From an uncultured Ruminococcus sp. (lineage in GTDB: Bacteria > Bacillota > Clostridia > Oscillospirales > Acutalibacteraceae), in NCBI GenBank assembly GCA_902801245.1, contig CADCHW010000009.1:35418-77447 (forward strand): a stretch of DNA of 42,030 nt. The letters are read 5' to 3'. A program made the translations under genes and the position numbers. A model generated the notes under the pieces. It made no database searches. It was not told the origin of the DNA and saw only the letters and a program-made list of their open reading frames with translations. This document shows, one piece after another, positions 14,981 to 24,029 of the stretch (position 1 is its first letter; each line of letters starts with the position of its first letter).

Positions 14981-17392
14981 GTGAAATACGAACACAGTAA
15001 AATTGAAAAAAAATGGCAGGATATATGGGAGGAAAAAGGAGTTTTCCACGCTGAGGACGAAAATTCCGTTAAAGAAAAATTCTTTGCACTCATCGAGTTC
15101 CCTTATCCGTCGGGTCAGGGTCTTCATGTAGGTCACCCACGTCCGTACACCGCACTCGATACGGTTGCGAGAAAAAGACGTTTGCAGGGTTATAATGTTC
15201 TCTATCCAATCGGCTGGGACGCTTTCGGCTTGCCGACGGAGAACTACGCAATAAAGAACCATATTCACCCTGCCGAGGTTACTAAAAACAATATCGCAAG
15301 ATTTAAACAGCAGATTCAGTCACTCGGTATTTCCTTTGACTGGAGCAGGGAAATCAACACAACAGACCCCTCTTACTTCAAGTGGACGCAGTGGATTTTC
15401 CTCCAACTTTTCAAGCACAATCTCGCATATAAAAAGGAGATGTCAGTAAACTGGTGTACCTCCTGTAAATGCGTTCTCGCTAACGAAGAGGTTGTAAACG
15501 GTGCGTGTGAACGCTGCGGAAGTGAGGTTATCCGCAAGGTAAAGTCACAGTGGATGCTCAAAATCACAGAGTACGCTCAAAGACTTGTCGATGACCTCGA
15601 CCTCGTGGATTACCCCGAAAGAGTTAAGACACAGCAGAAGAACTGGATTGGCAGAAGTACGGGTGCGGAGGTTGACTTCACCGCAACAACAGGCGATATC
15701 CTCACTATCTATACAACACGTCCCGATACGCTTTTCGGTGCTACATATATGGTAGTTTCTCCCGAACACCCCTACATTGACAAGTGGGCGGATAAAATCG
15801 AGAACATTGACGAAGTTCGTGCATATCAGGAAGCAGCGGCTAAGAAGTCCGATTTTGAGCGTACCGAAATGGCAAAGGAAAAAACAGGCGTACTCATTAA
15901 GGGTGTTCGTGCCGTAAACCCTGTCAACAATACGGAGATTCCGATTTTCATTTCCGACTATGTTCTTGTTTCCTACGGTACAGGTGCGATTATGGCTGTT
16001 CCTGCTCACGATACACGTGACTGGGAGTTTGCGAAGAAATTCAATCTTCCGATTATCGAGGTTGTAAAGGGAGGCAACGTTCAGGAGGAGGCTTTCACCG
16101 ACTGTGCAACGGGTGTTATGGTGAACAGCGGCATTCTTGACGGCTTGACCGTTGAAGAAGCTAAGGTTAAAATCAAGGAGTGGCTTACCGAGAACGGCAA
16201 GGGTCACGAGAAAGTAAACTTCAAACTCCGTGACTGGGTGTTCTCACGTCAAAGATACTGGGGCGAGCCTATTCCGATTATCAATTGTCCTTGCTGCGGA
16301 TATGTACCGCTTGACGAAAGCGAACTTCCGCTTGAACTGCCTATGGTTGATTCCTACGAGCCTACCGATACGGGAGAATCTCCGCTTGCAAATATTACGG
16401 AGTGGGTAAACGTGAAGTGTCCGAAGTGCGGCGGCGATGCTCAGAGAGAAACAGACACAATGCCGCAGTGGGCAGGCTCTTCTTGGTACTTCCTCCGCTA
16501 TATGGACCCTCACAACGACAAGACTTTTGCAAGCGAAAAGGCTCTTAACTACTGGTCGCCCGTTGACTGGTACAACGGCGGTATGGAGCATACTACACTT
16601 CACTTGCTTTACAGCCGTTTCTGGCATAAGTTCCTTTACGATATCGGAGTAGTTCCGACCGCCGAGCCGTACGCAAAGCGTACAAGCCACGGTATGATTC
16701 TCGGTGAGAACGGCGAGAAGATGAGTAAGTCGAGGGGCAACGTTGTAAACCCCGACGAGGTTGTTGCGGAGTACGGTGCAGATACTCTCCGTCTTTATGA
16801 AATGTTTATCGGTGACTTTGAGAAGTCCGCTCCGTGGGACCCGAAAGGCATTAAGGGCTGCCGCCGTTTCATAGAGAGATATTACAATCTCCAGAATAAC
16901 GTTATCGACAGTGATGAAATCCGTCCCGAGCTTGAGAGCAAGTTCCACAAGACAATTAAGAAAGTCGGCGATGATATCGAGAGTATCAAGTTCAACACGG
17001 CTATTGCAGCACTTATGACATTGATTAACGACCTTGCAAACAAGGGCGTTACACGTGAAGAGCTTAGAATTTTCTCGATTCTCCTCAATCCGTTCGCACC
17101 TCACGTTACAGAGGAGGTATGGGAGCAGCAGAAGCTGTCGGACGGTCTTGTTGCACAGGCTGAGTGGCCTAAGTACGATGAGGCAAAGTGCAAGGACGAA
17201 ACAGTTGAAATTGTTGTTCAGGTAAACGGCAAGATTAAGTCAAAGCTTGTTATTGCGGTTGATGCGGAACAATCGGAGGTTCTTGAAACTGCAAAGGCTG
17301 ATGAAAAAGTTTCACAGGCTATAGGCGATATGAATATTGTAAAAGAGATTTACGTTAAGGGTAAACTTGTCAATATTGTTGTAAAGCCATAA
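14981..17392 (+). CDS. leuS: Leucyl-tRNA synthetase
   Basis: 803 residues, bacterial LeuRS size. Class I motifs: HVGH (49-52) in [17 protein letters not shown], and KMSKS in [10 protein letters not shown] (about residue 575). The inserted editing domain (about 220-410, with [20 protein letters not shown]) is intact, and two CxxC pairs ([18 protein letters not shown]) could bind zinc. It charges tRNA-Leu in the cytoplasm. Start: GTG 14981 after AAAAGGATTG; it begins [13 protein letters not shown] as relatives do. No T-box leader is visible, although many Firmicutes have one here. Confidence 0.98.
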   Translation: MKYEHSKIEKKWQDIWEEKGVFHAEDENSVKEKFFALIEFPYPSGQGLHVGHPRPYTALDTVARKRRLQGYNVLYPIGWDAFGLPTENYAIKNHIHPAEVTKNNIARFKQQIQSLGISFDWSREINTTDPSYFKWTQWIFLQLFKHNLAYKKEMSVNWCTSCKCVLANEEVVNGACERCGSEVIRKVKSQWMLKITEYAQRLVDDLDLVDYPERVKTQQKNWIGRSTGAEVDFTATTGDILTIYTTRPDTLFGATYMVVSPEHPYIDKWADKIENIDEVRAYQEAAAKKSDFERTEMAKEKTGVLIKGVRAVNPVNNTEIPIFISDYVLVSYGTGAIMAVPAHDTRDWEFAKKFNLPIIEVVKGGNVQEEAFTDCATGVMVNSGILDGLTVEEAKVKIKEWLTENGKGHEKVNFKLRDWVFSRQRYWGEPIPIINCPCCGYVPLDESELPLELPMVDSYEPTDTGESPLANITEWVNVKCPKCGGDAQRETDTMPQWAGSSWYFLRYMDPHNDKTFASEKALNYWSPVDWYNGGMEHTTLHLLYSRFWHKFLYDIGVVPTAEPYAKRTSHGMILGENGEKMSKSRGNVVNPDEVVAEYGADTLRLYEMFIGDFEKSAPWDPKGIKGCRRFIERYYNLQNNVIDSDEIRPELESKFHKTIKKVGDDIESIKFNTAIAALMTLINDLANKGVTREELRIFSILLNPFAPHVTEEVWEQQKLSDGLVAQAEWPKYDEAKCKDETVEIVVQVNGKIKSKLVIAVDAEQSEVLETAKADEKVSQAIGDMNIVKEIYVKGKLVNIVVKP

Positions 17393-17449
17393 ATTTTCAT
17401 ATGTCAAACTGTTATTTTTACAATTTTAAGTAAATTTTTCAAAAAACAC

Positions 17450-17479
17450 TTGACAAGATTGTATCGGATATTGTATAAT
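17450..17479 (+). promoter_or_regulatory. rpsU promoter
   Basis: TTGACA (17450-17455), 18-base spacer, TATAAT (17474-17479): both hexamers match the sigma-A consensus. The predicted start is about 50 bases before rpsU. Confidence 0.85.
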
Positions 17480-17536
17480 TAAACTTGCAAATTATGCGAT
17501 TTACTCCTGCCTTTTGGCGGATGGGAGGGAAAATAT

Positions 17537-17713
17537 ATGGCAGAAATCAGAATCAAGGAAAATGAATCTCTTGAGAGTGCATTGAGAAGATTTAAGAAGC
17601 AGTGTGCAAGAGCCGGCGTTATCGCTGAGGTTCGTAAGAGAGAAGCTTACGAGAAGCCGTCTGTTAAGCGTAAGAAGAAGTCCGAGGCTGCTCGTAAACG
17701 TAAGTACAAGTAA
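17537..17713 (+). CDS. rpsU: 30S ribosomal protein S21
   Basis: 58 residues beginning [20 protein letters not shown], followed by a basic C-terminal helix ([15 protein letters not shown]). This matches bacterial S21 in length and sequence; S21 sits on the 30S platform near the anti-Shine-Dalgarno region. GGGAGG at 17523-17529 gives a good ribosome site. It has its own consensus promoter and an intrinsic terminator, so it is a monocistronic unit. Confidence 0.97.
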   Translation: MAEIRIKENESLESALRRFKKQCARAGVIAEVRKREAYEKPSVKRKKKSEAARKRKYK

Positions 17714-17746
17714 TTTATTTGGCTTATACAGAATAGCTGCAAAATG

Positions 17747-17782
17747 GGTGAGTGGTCTTTTACCGGACTGCTCACCTTTTTT
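17747..17782 (+). terminator. Intrinsic terminator after rpsU
   Basis: GGTGAGTGGTC (17747-17757) pairs with GACTGCTCACC (17766-17776; two G-T wobbles) and is followed by TTTTTT. Confidence 0.9.
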
Positions 17783-17877
17783 AATTTGGTAGACAATGCC
17801 CACAGAAGAGATTTGTTTTTTGATGTGTGGAAGTCGGTATGTAATGGCAAGTGTGGTTTGATTAATGAGGTATATGT

Positions 17878-18324
17878 ATGGAAATTATTATTACTGATAA
17901 CAGAATATCACAAGGAAAAACAAATGTTACGGGGGGTATATTTTTCAAAACGGATAGCGGCTTTTTCCCCGAGGAAAATTGGAATGACTTTGTTCTGATA
18001 ATAGCCGCAAATTGGATTAACGAATATCTGAGTTTTCTTAACAGCAGCGGCAGCCGAACGTTTACATTGTGCTTTATGGACGGTGCTTCCGAGGTTGTCG
18101 GCACTCTTAAGGACAGCGGAAATTATTGTCTTGAATATGTTCGCCTATATATCGACAGCAAAGACGTAATTTTTACGGAAATCGTTTCCAAAGCCGACTT
18201 TGAAAAGCAACTCACTAAGGCTTGCAGAAAGTCTATGAGAATTGCAAGTACGTTTGATATGAATGAGCAGGTTGGTAATTTCCGTAAAATGCTGGATAAA
18301 TTGAAATATATAAATCCCGTATGA
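17878..18324 (+). CDS. Hypothetical protein
   Basis: 148 residues, no signal peptide or membrane segment. The ATG at 17878 follows GAGGTAT at a short spacing. The N-terminal two-thirds look like mixed beta strands (FVLIIAANWINEYLSFL, RTFTLCFMDGASEVVGTL), and the C-terminus is helical and basic (about 108-146). I do not recognise the family. The gene lies 55 bases before another small unrecognised gene; such pairs often belong to accessory regions, but no toxin or immunity motif is evident. Confidence 0.7.
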   Translation: MEIIITDNRISQGKTNVTGGIFFKTDSGFFPEENWNDFVLIIAANWINEYLSFLNSSGSRTFTLCFMDGASEVVGTLKDSGNYCLEYVRLYIDSKDVIFTEIVSKADFEKQLTKACRKSMRIASTFDMNEQVGNFRKMLDKLKYINPV

Positions 18325-18379
18325 CATTCAGTGAATTTTCGTCTGCAATAATTACAAATTAAATCAATGGGGTGGTTAA

Positions 18380-18862
18380 ATGATTTTTGATTTTGGAGAT
18401 ACAACTGTTGATATTGACGTTAATGCCACAAGAGAATATTACTCACAGCATAAACCGATTAACGACTGCGACTGTACGGGTTGTAAAAATTTCCGTCGGG
18501 CAATTCTTAATGTCGGCGATAAAGTCAAAGAAACTTTTAAAAGTTTCGGTATTGATGATATGAGATATATTACCGAAATAATACCGTGGGTTAATGTCAA
18601 TTCACACGACAGCAGAAACGGTTTGTTTTGGTATCAGGGATTTTTCCACGTTAAAGGCAAGGTTGTCAAAGAGGATAAAAATGTTCCCAAAGGCGAAGAG
18701 GGTATTTTTATAGATAATAATTTTAAAATATTCTCTGGTACGGGCAATGCGTTGACCCCCGAAAACTTTCCCCAGCCTGTTCTTTTGATTGAAATTGACG
18801 CTTATCTTCCGTGGGTTATTGATGATGAAAACGATTATGACAGCATAGATGTAAACAAATAA
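18380..18862 (+). CDS. Hypothetical protein with CDCxxCKNF motif
   Basis: 160 residues. The N-terminal region holds DCDCTGCKNFRRAI (about residues 29-42), three cysteines that might bind a metal; no second Cys/His pair is obvious. The rest is acidic (pI low by inspection), with PWVNVNSHDSRNGLFWYQGFFHVKG in the middle. GGGGTGG precedes the ATG at 18380. It resembles small cytoplasmic proteins found beside SMI1/KNR4-type genes, but I cannot name the family. Confidence 0.7.
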   Translation: MIFDFGDTTVDIDVNATREYYSQHKPINDCDCTGCKNFRRAILNVGDKVKETFKSFGIDDMRYITEIIPWVNVNSHDSRNGLFWYQGFFHVKGKVVKEDKNVPKGEEGIFIDNNFKIFSGTGNALTPENFPQPVLLIEIDAYLPWVIDDENDYDSIDVNK

Positions 18863-18882
18863 TAAAATTATGCCCGAAAATC

Positions 18883-18911
18883 TTGTAAATTTCGGAAAAT
18901 TATGATATGCT
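18883..18911 (+). promoter_or_regulatory. Promoter for the SPL-family radical SAM gene
   Basis: TTGTAA (18883-18888), 17-base spacer, extended -10 TGA-TATGCT (18906-18911). The start codon is about 43 bases downstream. Confidence 0.6.
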
Positions 18912-18953
18912 TTATATGTTGCGTGGAGTATTAATATTATCAGAGGTGAATTT

Positions 18954-19829
18954 ATGCACTTTGTGAATGTCAAAGGAATATTGTCCGCCCGAAACGGTAT
19001 GAATGTTTACCGTGGCTGTTCTCACGGCTGTATTTACTGTGATTCAAGAAGTACTTGTTACGGATTTACCCACCGTTTTGAAGATATCGAGGTCAAACAA
19101 AATGCCCCCGAACTTCTCGAAAAATCTTTGAGGTCAAAACGTAAACGCTGTATGATTGGTACGGGTGCAATGTGCGACCCATATATGCACTGTGAAAATA
19201 AGCTAAAAATTACCCGAAGATGTCTGGAAATCATAGACCGCCACGAATTTGGTGTAACCGTTCTTACAAAATCAGACCGCATTTTGAGGGATTTGGAGCT
19301 GCTGAAAAGTATAAACCAAAAGGCGAAAACAGTTGTTCAGATGACATTAACCACCTATGACGAAACACTGTGTAAAATCGTTGAGCCTGATGTCTGTACA
19401 ACTCGCCGCCGCTTTGAGGTGCTGAAAATTTTTCATGAAAACAATATCCCTACCGTGGTGTGGCTGTGTCCGATACTTCCTTTTATAAACGATACCGAGG
19501 AGAACCTAAACGGTATTCTAGATTACTGCATTGAGTCGGGTGTGTACGGAATTATAAATTTCGGTATGGGTATGACATTGCGTGACGGTGACAGAGAATA
19601 TTACTATGCCGCACTTGACAGATACTTTCCAAAACTTAAAGAAAAATATATTCGTACCTACGGCAATGCTTACGAAATATCAAGTCCCAATGCCCAACGA
19701 CTTAACGAGATACTTCAAAAACGCTGTGCGGAAAACGGAATTGTTACCGACAGAGATAAAATTTTTAAATATCTGAACGAGCTGCCCGAACGGTATGAGC
19801 AGTTATCTTTTGATGATGTCTTTCGGTGA
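18954..19829 (+). CDS. SPL-family radical SAM protein
   Basis: 291 residues. The cluster motif GCSHGCIYCDSR (CX3CX2C, Cys22/26/29) follows MNVYRG, and GTGAMCDPYMHCE with ITRRCLEII fits the group related to spore photoproduct lyase that is found in many bacteria (the Rv2578c-like group). The substrate is unknown. The spore photoproduct lyase itself is longer and has a conserved C-terminal cysteine, which I do not see, so DNA photoproduct repair is not claimed. GAGGTG precedes the ATG. The final codon and TGA stop fall within the first bases of long repeat copy B (CTTTCGGTGAGG). Confidence 0.85.
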   Translation: MHFVNVKGILSARNGMNVYRGCSHGCIYCDSRSTCYGFTHRFEDIEVKQNAPELLEKSLRSKRKRCMIGTGAMCDPYMHCENKLKITRRCLEIIDRHEFGVTVLTKSDRILRDLELLKSINQKAKTVVQMTLTTYDETLCKIVEPDVCTTRRRFEVLKIFHENNIPTVVWLCPILPFINDTEENLNGILDYCIESGVYGIINFGMGMTLRDGDREYYYAALDRYFPKLKEKYIRTYGNAYEISSPNAQRLNEILQKRCAENGIVTDRDKIFKYLNELPERYEQLSFDDVFR

Positions 19830-20126
19830 GGCGAAGCTTGTTAAAGTTTGGTCAAGCTTTTTAAAGCTTGCGGGCGACGGAACACCCCAAGAAGCTGAGC
19901 CGCAGGCGACAGCTGATTGGCAGGTGTTCCTAGTGGTCTTGCACCAGCAGGGGCAGAGCCCTGCTCGCTGACGAAAAAATCAGCGTAGAAAAATAAACTG
20001 CCCTCAGCGAAACTAAACAAACTTTTCAAAGAAAAAAATCAAAGCAAACATCAAAATAAAGTCTTTCCATACAAACCAAAGCAGGCAACAGCGTAGCGAA
20101 TTACCGATTAAAGAAAGATATCTTAT
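19819..20126 (+). repeat. Long interspersed repeat, copy B (full form)
   Basis: CTTTCGGTGAGGCGAAGCTT, GGTCAAGCTTTTTAAAGCTT, a central block GGGCGACGGAACACCCCAAG to CAGGTGTTCCTAGTGGTC, the hairpin AGCAGGG/CCCTGCT (19946-19965), TCGCTGACGAAA, an A-rich middle and AGCGTAGCGAATTACCG. It overlaps the stop codon of the previous gene and fills the 332-base gap before aroQ. TTCCTAGTGG (19927-19936) is the empty site matching the MITE insertion in copy C. Confidence 0.9.
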
Positions 20127-20161
20127 AAATATAAATGTATTAAATAAACAGGTGATAAAAA

Positions 20162-20599
20162 ATGAGTAAAAAAATTCTGTTAATTCTGGGTCCCAACCTC
20201 AATATGGTCGGACTTCGTGAAAAAAACGTCTACGGTGAAGAAACCGCCGAAACAATTAACGAGGATATCCGCAAATGGGCGGACGAACTCGGAATGGAAA
20301 TTGAGATTTATCAGTCAAATTGTGAGGGTGAAATCATTTCAAAAATTCACTCCGCATTAGGTACTAAGGACGGTATAATAATTAACGCTGGTGCATATAC
20401 ACATTACAGCTACGCTATCCGTGACGCTATCGCATGTGTGCCGAGTGTGCCGACTATCGAGGTTCATATGTCCAACGTTCATGCACGTGACGAGTTCCGC
20501 CACAAAACCGTTATCGGTGCGGTGTGCAAGGGTCAAATCAGCGGCTTCGGTAAGTTCAGCTACCGCCTTGCATTGTATGCACTGAACGATATTTTGTAA
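20162..20599 (+). CDS. aroQ: Type II 3-dehydroquinate dehydratase
   Basis: 145 residues, full length. LILGPNLNMVGLREKNVYG (general-acid/base Tyr24 region), QSNCEGEI, GIIINAGAYTHYSYAIRDA (active-site Asn and His) and EVHMSNVHARDEFRHKT are the family motifs. It dehydrates 3-dehydroquinate to 3-dehydroshikimate in the shikimate pathway. AACAGGTGATAAAA gives the ribosome site. A peptidase gene follows after 15 bases; no other shikimate genes are in view. Confidence 0.97.
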   Translation: MSKKILLILGPNLNMVGLREKNVYGEETAETINEDIRKWADELGMEIEIYQSNCEGEIISKIHSALGTKDGIIINAGAYTHYSYAIRDAIACVPSVPTIEVHMSNVHARDEFRHKTVIGAVCKGQISGFGKFSYRLALYALNDIL

Positions 20600-20614
20600 T
20601 GTGAGGTATAAGCA

Positions 20615-21724
20615 ATGGCAGATAATACGGAGCTTGACAAGCTCAGAAAATATATGACCCTCAAAAAACTTTCAACAAAACTTCCCGATAACAAAACCGC
20701 CGCACTTATAACCTGTGAAACAAATATTTACTATTACACAGGCTTTGCAAACAGCGAGGGTACACTTTTTGTTACACGTCAAAAATCATATCTGTTAGTC
20801 GATTTCCGTTACGGAGAAGCCGCAAACAAAGCAGTAACAAACTGTGAAGTTATCGTGTATAACAAGTATGCCGACAGTTTAAAGGAAATTGCAAAGAAAC
20901 ACGGCATTAAGGAAGTGCTTATTGAAGCGTCAAAAGTCACGGTAAGCCGTGAGAGTACGTTTAAAAAGATATTCTCCGATATTAAATGTGAAGTAATATC
21001 GAATGATATGCTTGATAGGTTAATTTCAAATCAGAGAATAGTTAAATCGAAAGACGAAATTGCAAAAATCGAAAAGGCACAGCGTATCACTGAAGAAGCC
21101 TACCTTGAACTTCTGAATATGGTAAAACCCGGAGTTCGTGAAGCCGACCTTGCTTTGGAGCTTGAATTTCTTATGAGGAAAAAAGGTGCGTCGGGTGTGT
21201 CGTTTGATTTGATAACCATTACGGGAAAGAAAACTTCAATGCCGCACGGTGTTCCCGGTGACGAAGCTGTCAAGACAGGAGATTTTGTGACATTCGATAT
21301 CGGTGCAATTTACGAGGGTTATCACAGCGATATGACAAGAACAATTGCCGTAGGCGAGGTAAGCGACTATCAGCGTGAAATTTACAATATAGTTCTCGAA
21401 GCTCAGTTAAGCGGACTTGCAAAGGTTAAAGCAGGCGTTAAGGCTTGTGATGTTGACAAGGCGGCGAGAGAGGTTATCGAGCGTGAGGGTTACGGTGAAT
21501 ATTATAAGCACTCAACAGGTCACGGAGTGGGTCTTGACATACATGAACAGCCGTTTGTAGCATCGAAAGGCGACAAAATTCTAAGCGACGGTATGATTAT
21601 CACGGTTGAACCGGGAATTTATCTGCCCGATAAGTTCGGTGTGAGAATTGAAGATATGGTCGTTGTCACTAAAGACGGCTGTAGAAATTTGGCAAATTTA
21701 CCTAAGGATTTGATTATAATTTAA
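20615..21724 (+). CDS. M24B-family Xaa-Pro peptidase
   Basis: 369 residues: an N-terminal creatinase-like domain (1-145) and the pita-bread catalytic domain. The metal ligands are visible: D in TFDIGAIYEG, D in HSDMTRT, H in HSTGHGVGLDIHEQP, E in TVEPGIYLP and E in GVRIEDM. It removes or cleaves next to proline residues of small peptides in the cytoplasm. The size fits both aminopeptidase P-like and prolidase-like members, so no symbol is given. GAGGT precedes the ATG. It neighbours aroQ and efp, as in many Firmicutes where this peptidase gene precedes efp. Confidence 0.93.
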   Translation: MADNTELDKLRKYMTLKKLSTKLPDNKTAALITCETNIYYYTGFANSEGTLFVTRQKSYLLVDFRYGEAANKAVTNCEVIVYNKYADSLKEIAKKHGIKEVLIEASKVTVSRESTFKKIFSDIKCEVISNDMLDRLISNQRIVKSKDEIAKIEKAQRITEEAYLELLNMVKPGVREADLALELEFLMRKKGASGVSFDLITITGKKTSMPHGVPGDEAVKTGDFVTFDIGAIYEGYHSDMTRTIAVGEVSDYQREIYNIVLEAQLSGLAKVKAGVKACDVDKAAREVIEREGYGEYYKHSTGHGVGLDIHEQPFVASKGDKILSDGMIITVEPGIYLPDKFGVRIEDMVVVTKDGCRNLANLPKDLIII

Positions 21725-21739
21725 ACTGAGGTGACTGAT

Positions 21740-22687
21740 ATGAAAACAAAAAGATTGTTGGCAGCAACAGCCTTGATTTGTGTTGCTGCAATGCTGGGCG
21801 GCTGCTCGTCCGATTCCCCCTCTCCAAACGAAAACAGCTCTGCCGTTTCAAACAGCACGGTTACGGAAAGCAATGATACTGCCGAGAGTACCGCTGTTAC
21901 AGAAGACAGCACCACAGCCGAAACCGCTGATTCTCCCAAAGCAGAGAACACTTCCTTGAAAGTTATTCCCGATAATGCTTTTACGTTCAGCGATTCGCAG
22001 TATGCAAACAGTGATTTCCTGTCATACGTTTATACATACGGCTATACGGGAAAGGGTCAGTCGGTTACAATATATCGATATGAAGATTATCTTGTGCTTA
22101 TTGTATATCATTACGATGTTCATGAAGGCAGTTACAAGGAGATAAGAACTCTCACACAAAACGAGGGCGAAGACTTCCTTGCAAAAGCTGAAAAGTACAC
22201 CGAGGTTAAAAAGGATTCCGGCACGTCCTCACAAACTCCGGCAGTCGGCGGTATTGAGAAACATGCCATAATGAAGCTTAACAGCAATGAAGAGGAAAGC
22301 GAAGCTATTCAAATTGAACCGCTTGACCTGAGTAAGATTGCTTTTGAACTTCCCGAAACAAACGAAAAGGACAGTTCGTTCTTTAAGTATGATTACCCCG
22401 AGGCTCGCTGGAATAAGATTTTTGCAGGCGACGAAGAGAACACTAAGAAATATTTCGGCATACAGTCCGAAACCGAGCCGGAGAATCACAGTATTCCTTT
22501 CAGCATTGCAACATTGCAGCTTGACTGTGTTCTTGACCAGATTGAAGCAATTACCGGAGGAAAGGTCGAAAAGGCAAAGTTTACCGCAATCGGCGACGAT
22601 GCGTCAATCATTGAAGCAACTCTCGAAAAGGGTAACACCTACACGGTTACTATAAATTATGAGGAATTAGTTATCGATATCGCATAA
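21740..22687 (+). CDS. Hypothetical lipoprotein with Ser/Thr-rich linker
   Basis: 315 residues. Signal peptide MKTKRLLAATALICVAAMLGG ends in the lipobox LGGC (Cys22). A low-complexity linker rich in Ser, Thr, Asn and Glu (23-75) is followed by a folded region of about 240 residues. The ATG at 21740 is chosen over an upstream GTG at 21731 because GAGGTGAC lies at the right spacing. A possible terminator stem (TTTCACAA 22693-22700 with TTGTGAAA 22720-22727) follows. The family is unknown. Confidence 0.75.
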   Translation: MKTKRLLAATALICVAAMLGGCSSDSPSPNENSSAVSNSTVTESNDTAESTAVTEDSTTAETADSPKAENTSLKVIPDNAFTFSDSQYANSDFLSYVYTYGYTGKGQSVTIYRYEDYLVLIVYHYDVHEGSYKEIRTLTQNEGEDFLAKAEKYTEVKKDSGTSSQTPAVGGIEKHAIMKLNSNEEESEAIQIEPLDLSKIAFELPETNEKDSSFFKYDYPEARWNKIFAGDEENTKKYFGIQSETEPENHSIPFSIATLQLDCVLDQIEAITGGKVEKAKFTAIGDDASIIEATLEKGNTYTVTINYEELVIDIA

Positions 22688-22780
22688 TAATGTTTCACAA
22701 TGTATATTATGTCAAACTTTTGTGAAAAATATTAACCGTATAAAAATTTTCCGTAAGATATGAATTTTATTTAAAAAAAC

Positions 22781-22809
22781 TTGCAATTTTGATTGTACTA
22801 TAGTATAAT
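22781..22809 (+). promoter_or_regulatory. efp promoter
   Basis: TTGCAA (22781-22786), 17-base spacer, TATAAT (22804-22809), 84 bases before the efp start. Confidence 0.7.
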
Positions 22810-22892
22810 TAAAGAGTATATGGTACATTTTTCTTGAAGCTTACAATTATTCGAGATGAATTTTATATTTTCAGTAAATGGAGGAGTTTAAA

Positions 22893-23450
22893 ATGATATC
22901 AGCAGGAGATTTCAGAAACGGCGTTACATTTGAAATGGACGGTCAGGTAGTTTCTATCATCGAGTTTCAGCATGTAAAACCGGGTAAAGGTGCTGCGTTC
23001 GTTCGTACAAAGATCAGAAACGTAATCACAGGTGCGGTTGTTGAGAAGACCTTTAACCCCAACGACAAGTATCCGACAGCGTACATCGAGAGAAAGGAAA
23101 TGGAGTACAGCTACTCCGACGGAGATCTCTATTACTTTATGGATACGGAAACTTGGGAGCAGATTCCGATTGGCAAGTCGGTTCTCGGCGACAACTTCAA
23201 GTTTGTTAAAGAGAATATGGTTTGTAAGGTTCTCTCTTATAAGGGCAGTGTTTTCGGTGTTGAGCCGCCGAACTTCGTAGAGCTTAAGGTTACCGCAACA
23301 GAGCCTGGTTTCAAGGGCGATACAGCTACCAACGCAACTAAGCCTGCAACTGTTGAAACAGGTGCGGAAGTAAGAGTTCCTCTCTTTATCGACGAGGGCG
23401 AAGTTATTCAGATTGATACACGTACAGGCGAGTACCTCGGACGTGCTTGA
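22893..23450 (+). CDS. efp: Elongation factor P
   Basis: 185 residues, three beta-barrel domains. [13 protein letters not shown] and the tip loop [11 protein letters not shown] (Lys32 is the usual modification site) are diagnostic, and the C-terminal [15 protein letters not shown] matches. EF-P rescues ribosomes stalled at polyproline. This organism makes proteins with PP motifs, such as the YGPP lipoprotein at 40617. The frame opens at 22878, but the ATG at 22893 has GGAGGAG upstream and starts at the family N-terminus. No EpmA/EpmB-type modification genes are in the window. Confidence 0.98.
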   Translation: MISAGDFRNGVTFEMDGQVVSIIEFQHVKPGKGAAFVRTKIRNVITGAVVEKTFNPNDKYPTAYIERKEMEYSYSDGDLYYFMDTETWEQIPIGKSVLGDNFKFVKENMVCKVLSYKGSVFGVEPPNFVELKVTATEPGFKGDTATNATKPATVETGAEVRVPLFIDEGEVIQIDTRTGEYLGRA

Positions 23451-23465
23451 TAGGGGTTGCACAGA

Positions 23466-23891
23466 ATGGATATTAACGAAAAAGTAGCTTATATCCGTGG
23501 TCTTACGGACGGCTTGAAGCTTAATGACAATGACGATATGGTTAAGGTTATCAAGGTTGTAATCGATTTGCTGGAGGATATCTCCGACGAGGTTACGGAG
23601 CTTGGTGAGCTTTACGACGAGTTGAGCGAGCAGGTTGAGGAGATTGATCAGGATCTTTCTATCGTTGAAGACGACCTTTACGATGACGAGGAAGGCGAAG
23701 AGGATTTTGACGACTTCGATGAAGACGGAGAATACTATGAAGTAGTATGCCCAAGCTGCGGCGATGAGATTTGCGTTTCCGAAGATATTCTTATTGAGGG
23801 TACAATTGATTGTCCGCAGTGCGGCAAGAGATTGGAGTTCGATTTTTCAACGCTTTCAGCCGACGATATTAACGGAGAGCCGGAAGAGTAA
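23466..23891 (+). CDS. CD1247-type zinc-ribbon protein
   Basis: 141 residues. The helical N-terminus (DINEKVAYIRGLTDGLKL) matches the CD1247 N-terminal domain; a very acidic linker (about 70-90) follows, then two CxxC pairs (CPSCG and CPQCG) that form a zinc ribbon. The family is common in Clostridia next to efp, and its function is unknown. ATG 23466 follows AGGGG; an upstream in-frame TTG at 23457 is less likely. The spacing to efp is 15 bases, so they are cotranscribed. Confidence 0.85.
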   Translation: MDINEKVAYIRGLTDGLKLNDNDDMVKVIKVVIDLLEDISDEVTELGELYDELSEQVEEIDQDLSIVEDDLYDDEEGEEDFDDFDEDGEYYEVVCPSCGDEICVSEDILIEGTIDCPQCGKRLEFDFSTLSADDINGEPEE

Positions 23892-23900
23892 TTTATTGTT

Positions 23901-23957
23901 AAGATTAATTTTCGGTCGGCTATGTGAAGTAAGACTATGAATAACTATCTTCACGTA
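23901..23957 (+). repeat. Compound hairpin repeat between CD1247-type gene and yunB
   Basis: AAGATTAATTTTCGGTCGGC, TATGTGAAGTAAGACTATG and ACTATCTTCACGTA. The GTGAAG and CTTCAC arms pair. Same family as 5651-5707. Confidence 0.75.
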
Positions 23958-23994
23958 ATTACCGTGGAGGTTGTTCACAAATTAACAATTTTTT

Positions 23995-24029
23995 CACCCT
24001 TTGAGTATTATGCTCAAGGGGTGTTTTTT
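23995..24029 (+). terminator. Terminator-like hairpin holding the yunB ribosome site
   Basis: CACCCTTTGAG (23995-24005) pairs with CTCAAGGGGTG (24013-24023; one wobble) and is followed at once by TTTTTT (24024-24029), then the yunB ATG. It can end the efp transcript. The AGGGGTG in its 3' arm is also the only Shine-Dalgarno for yunB. Confidence 0.75.

Noticed and set aside
16244-17104. 286-codon open frame antisense to leuS
   Set aside because: Opposite strand of the leuS catalytic region; low-complexity translation and no start signal.
18954-19829. Naming this gene splB (spore photoproduct lyase)
   Set aside because: It has the radical SAM motif of the wider SPL family but is shorter, and I do not see the conserved C-terminal cysteine context of true photoproduct lyases.
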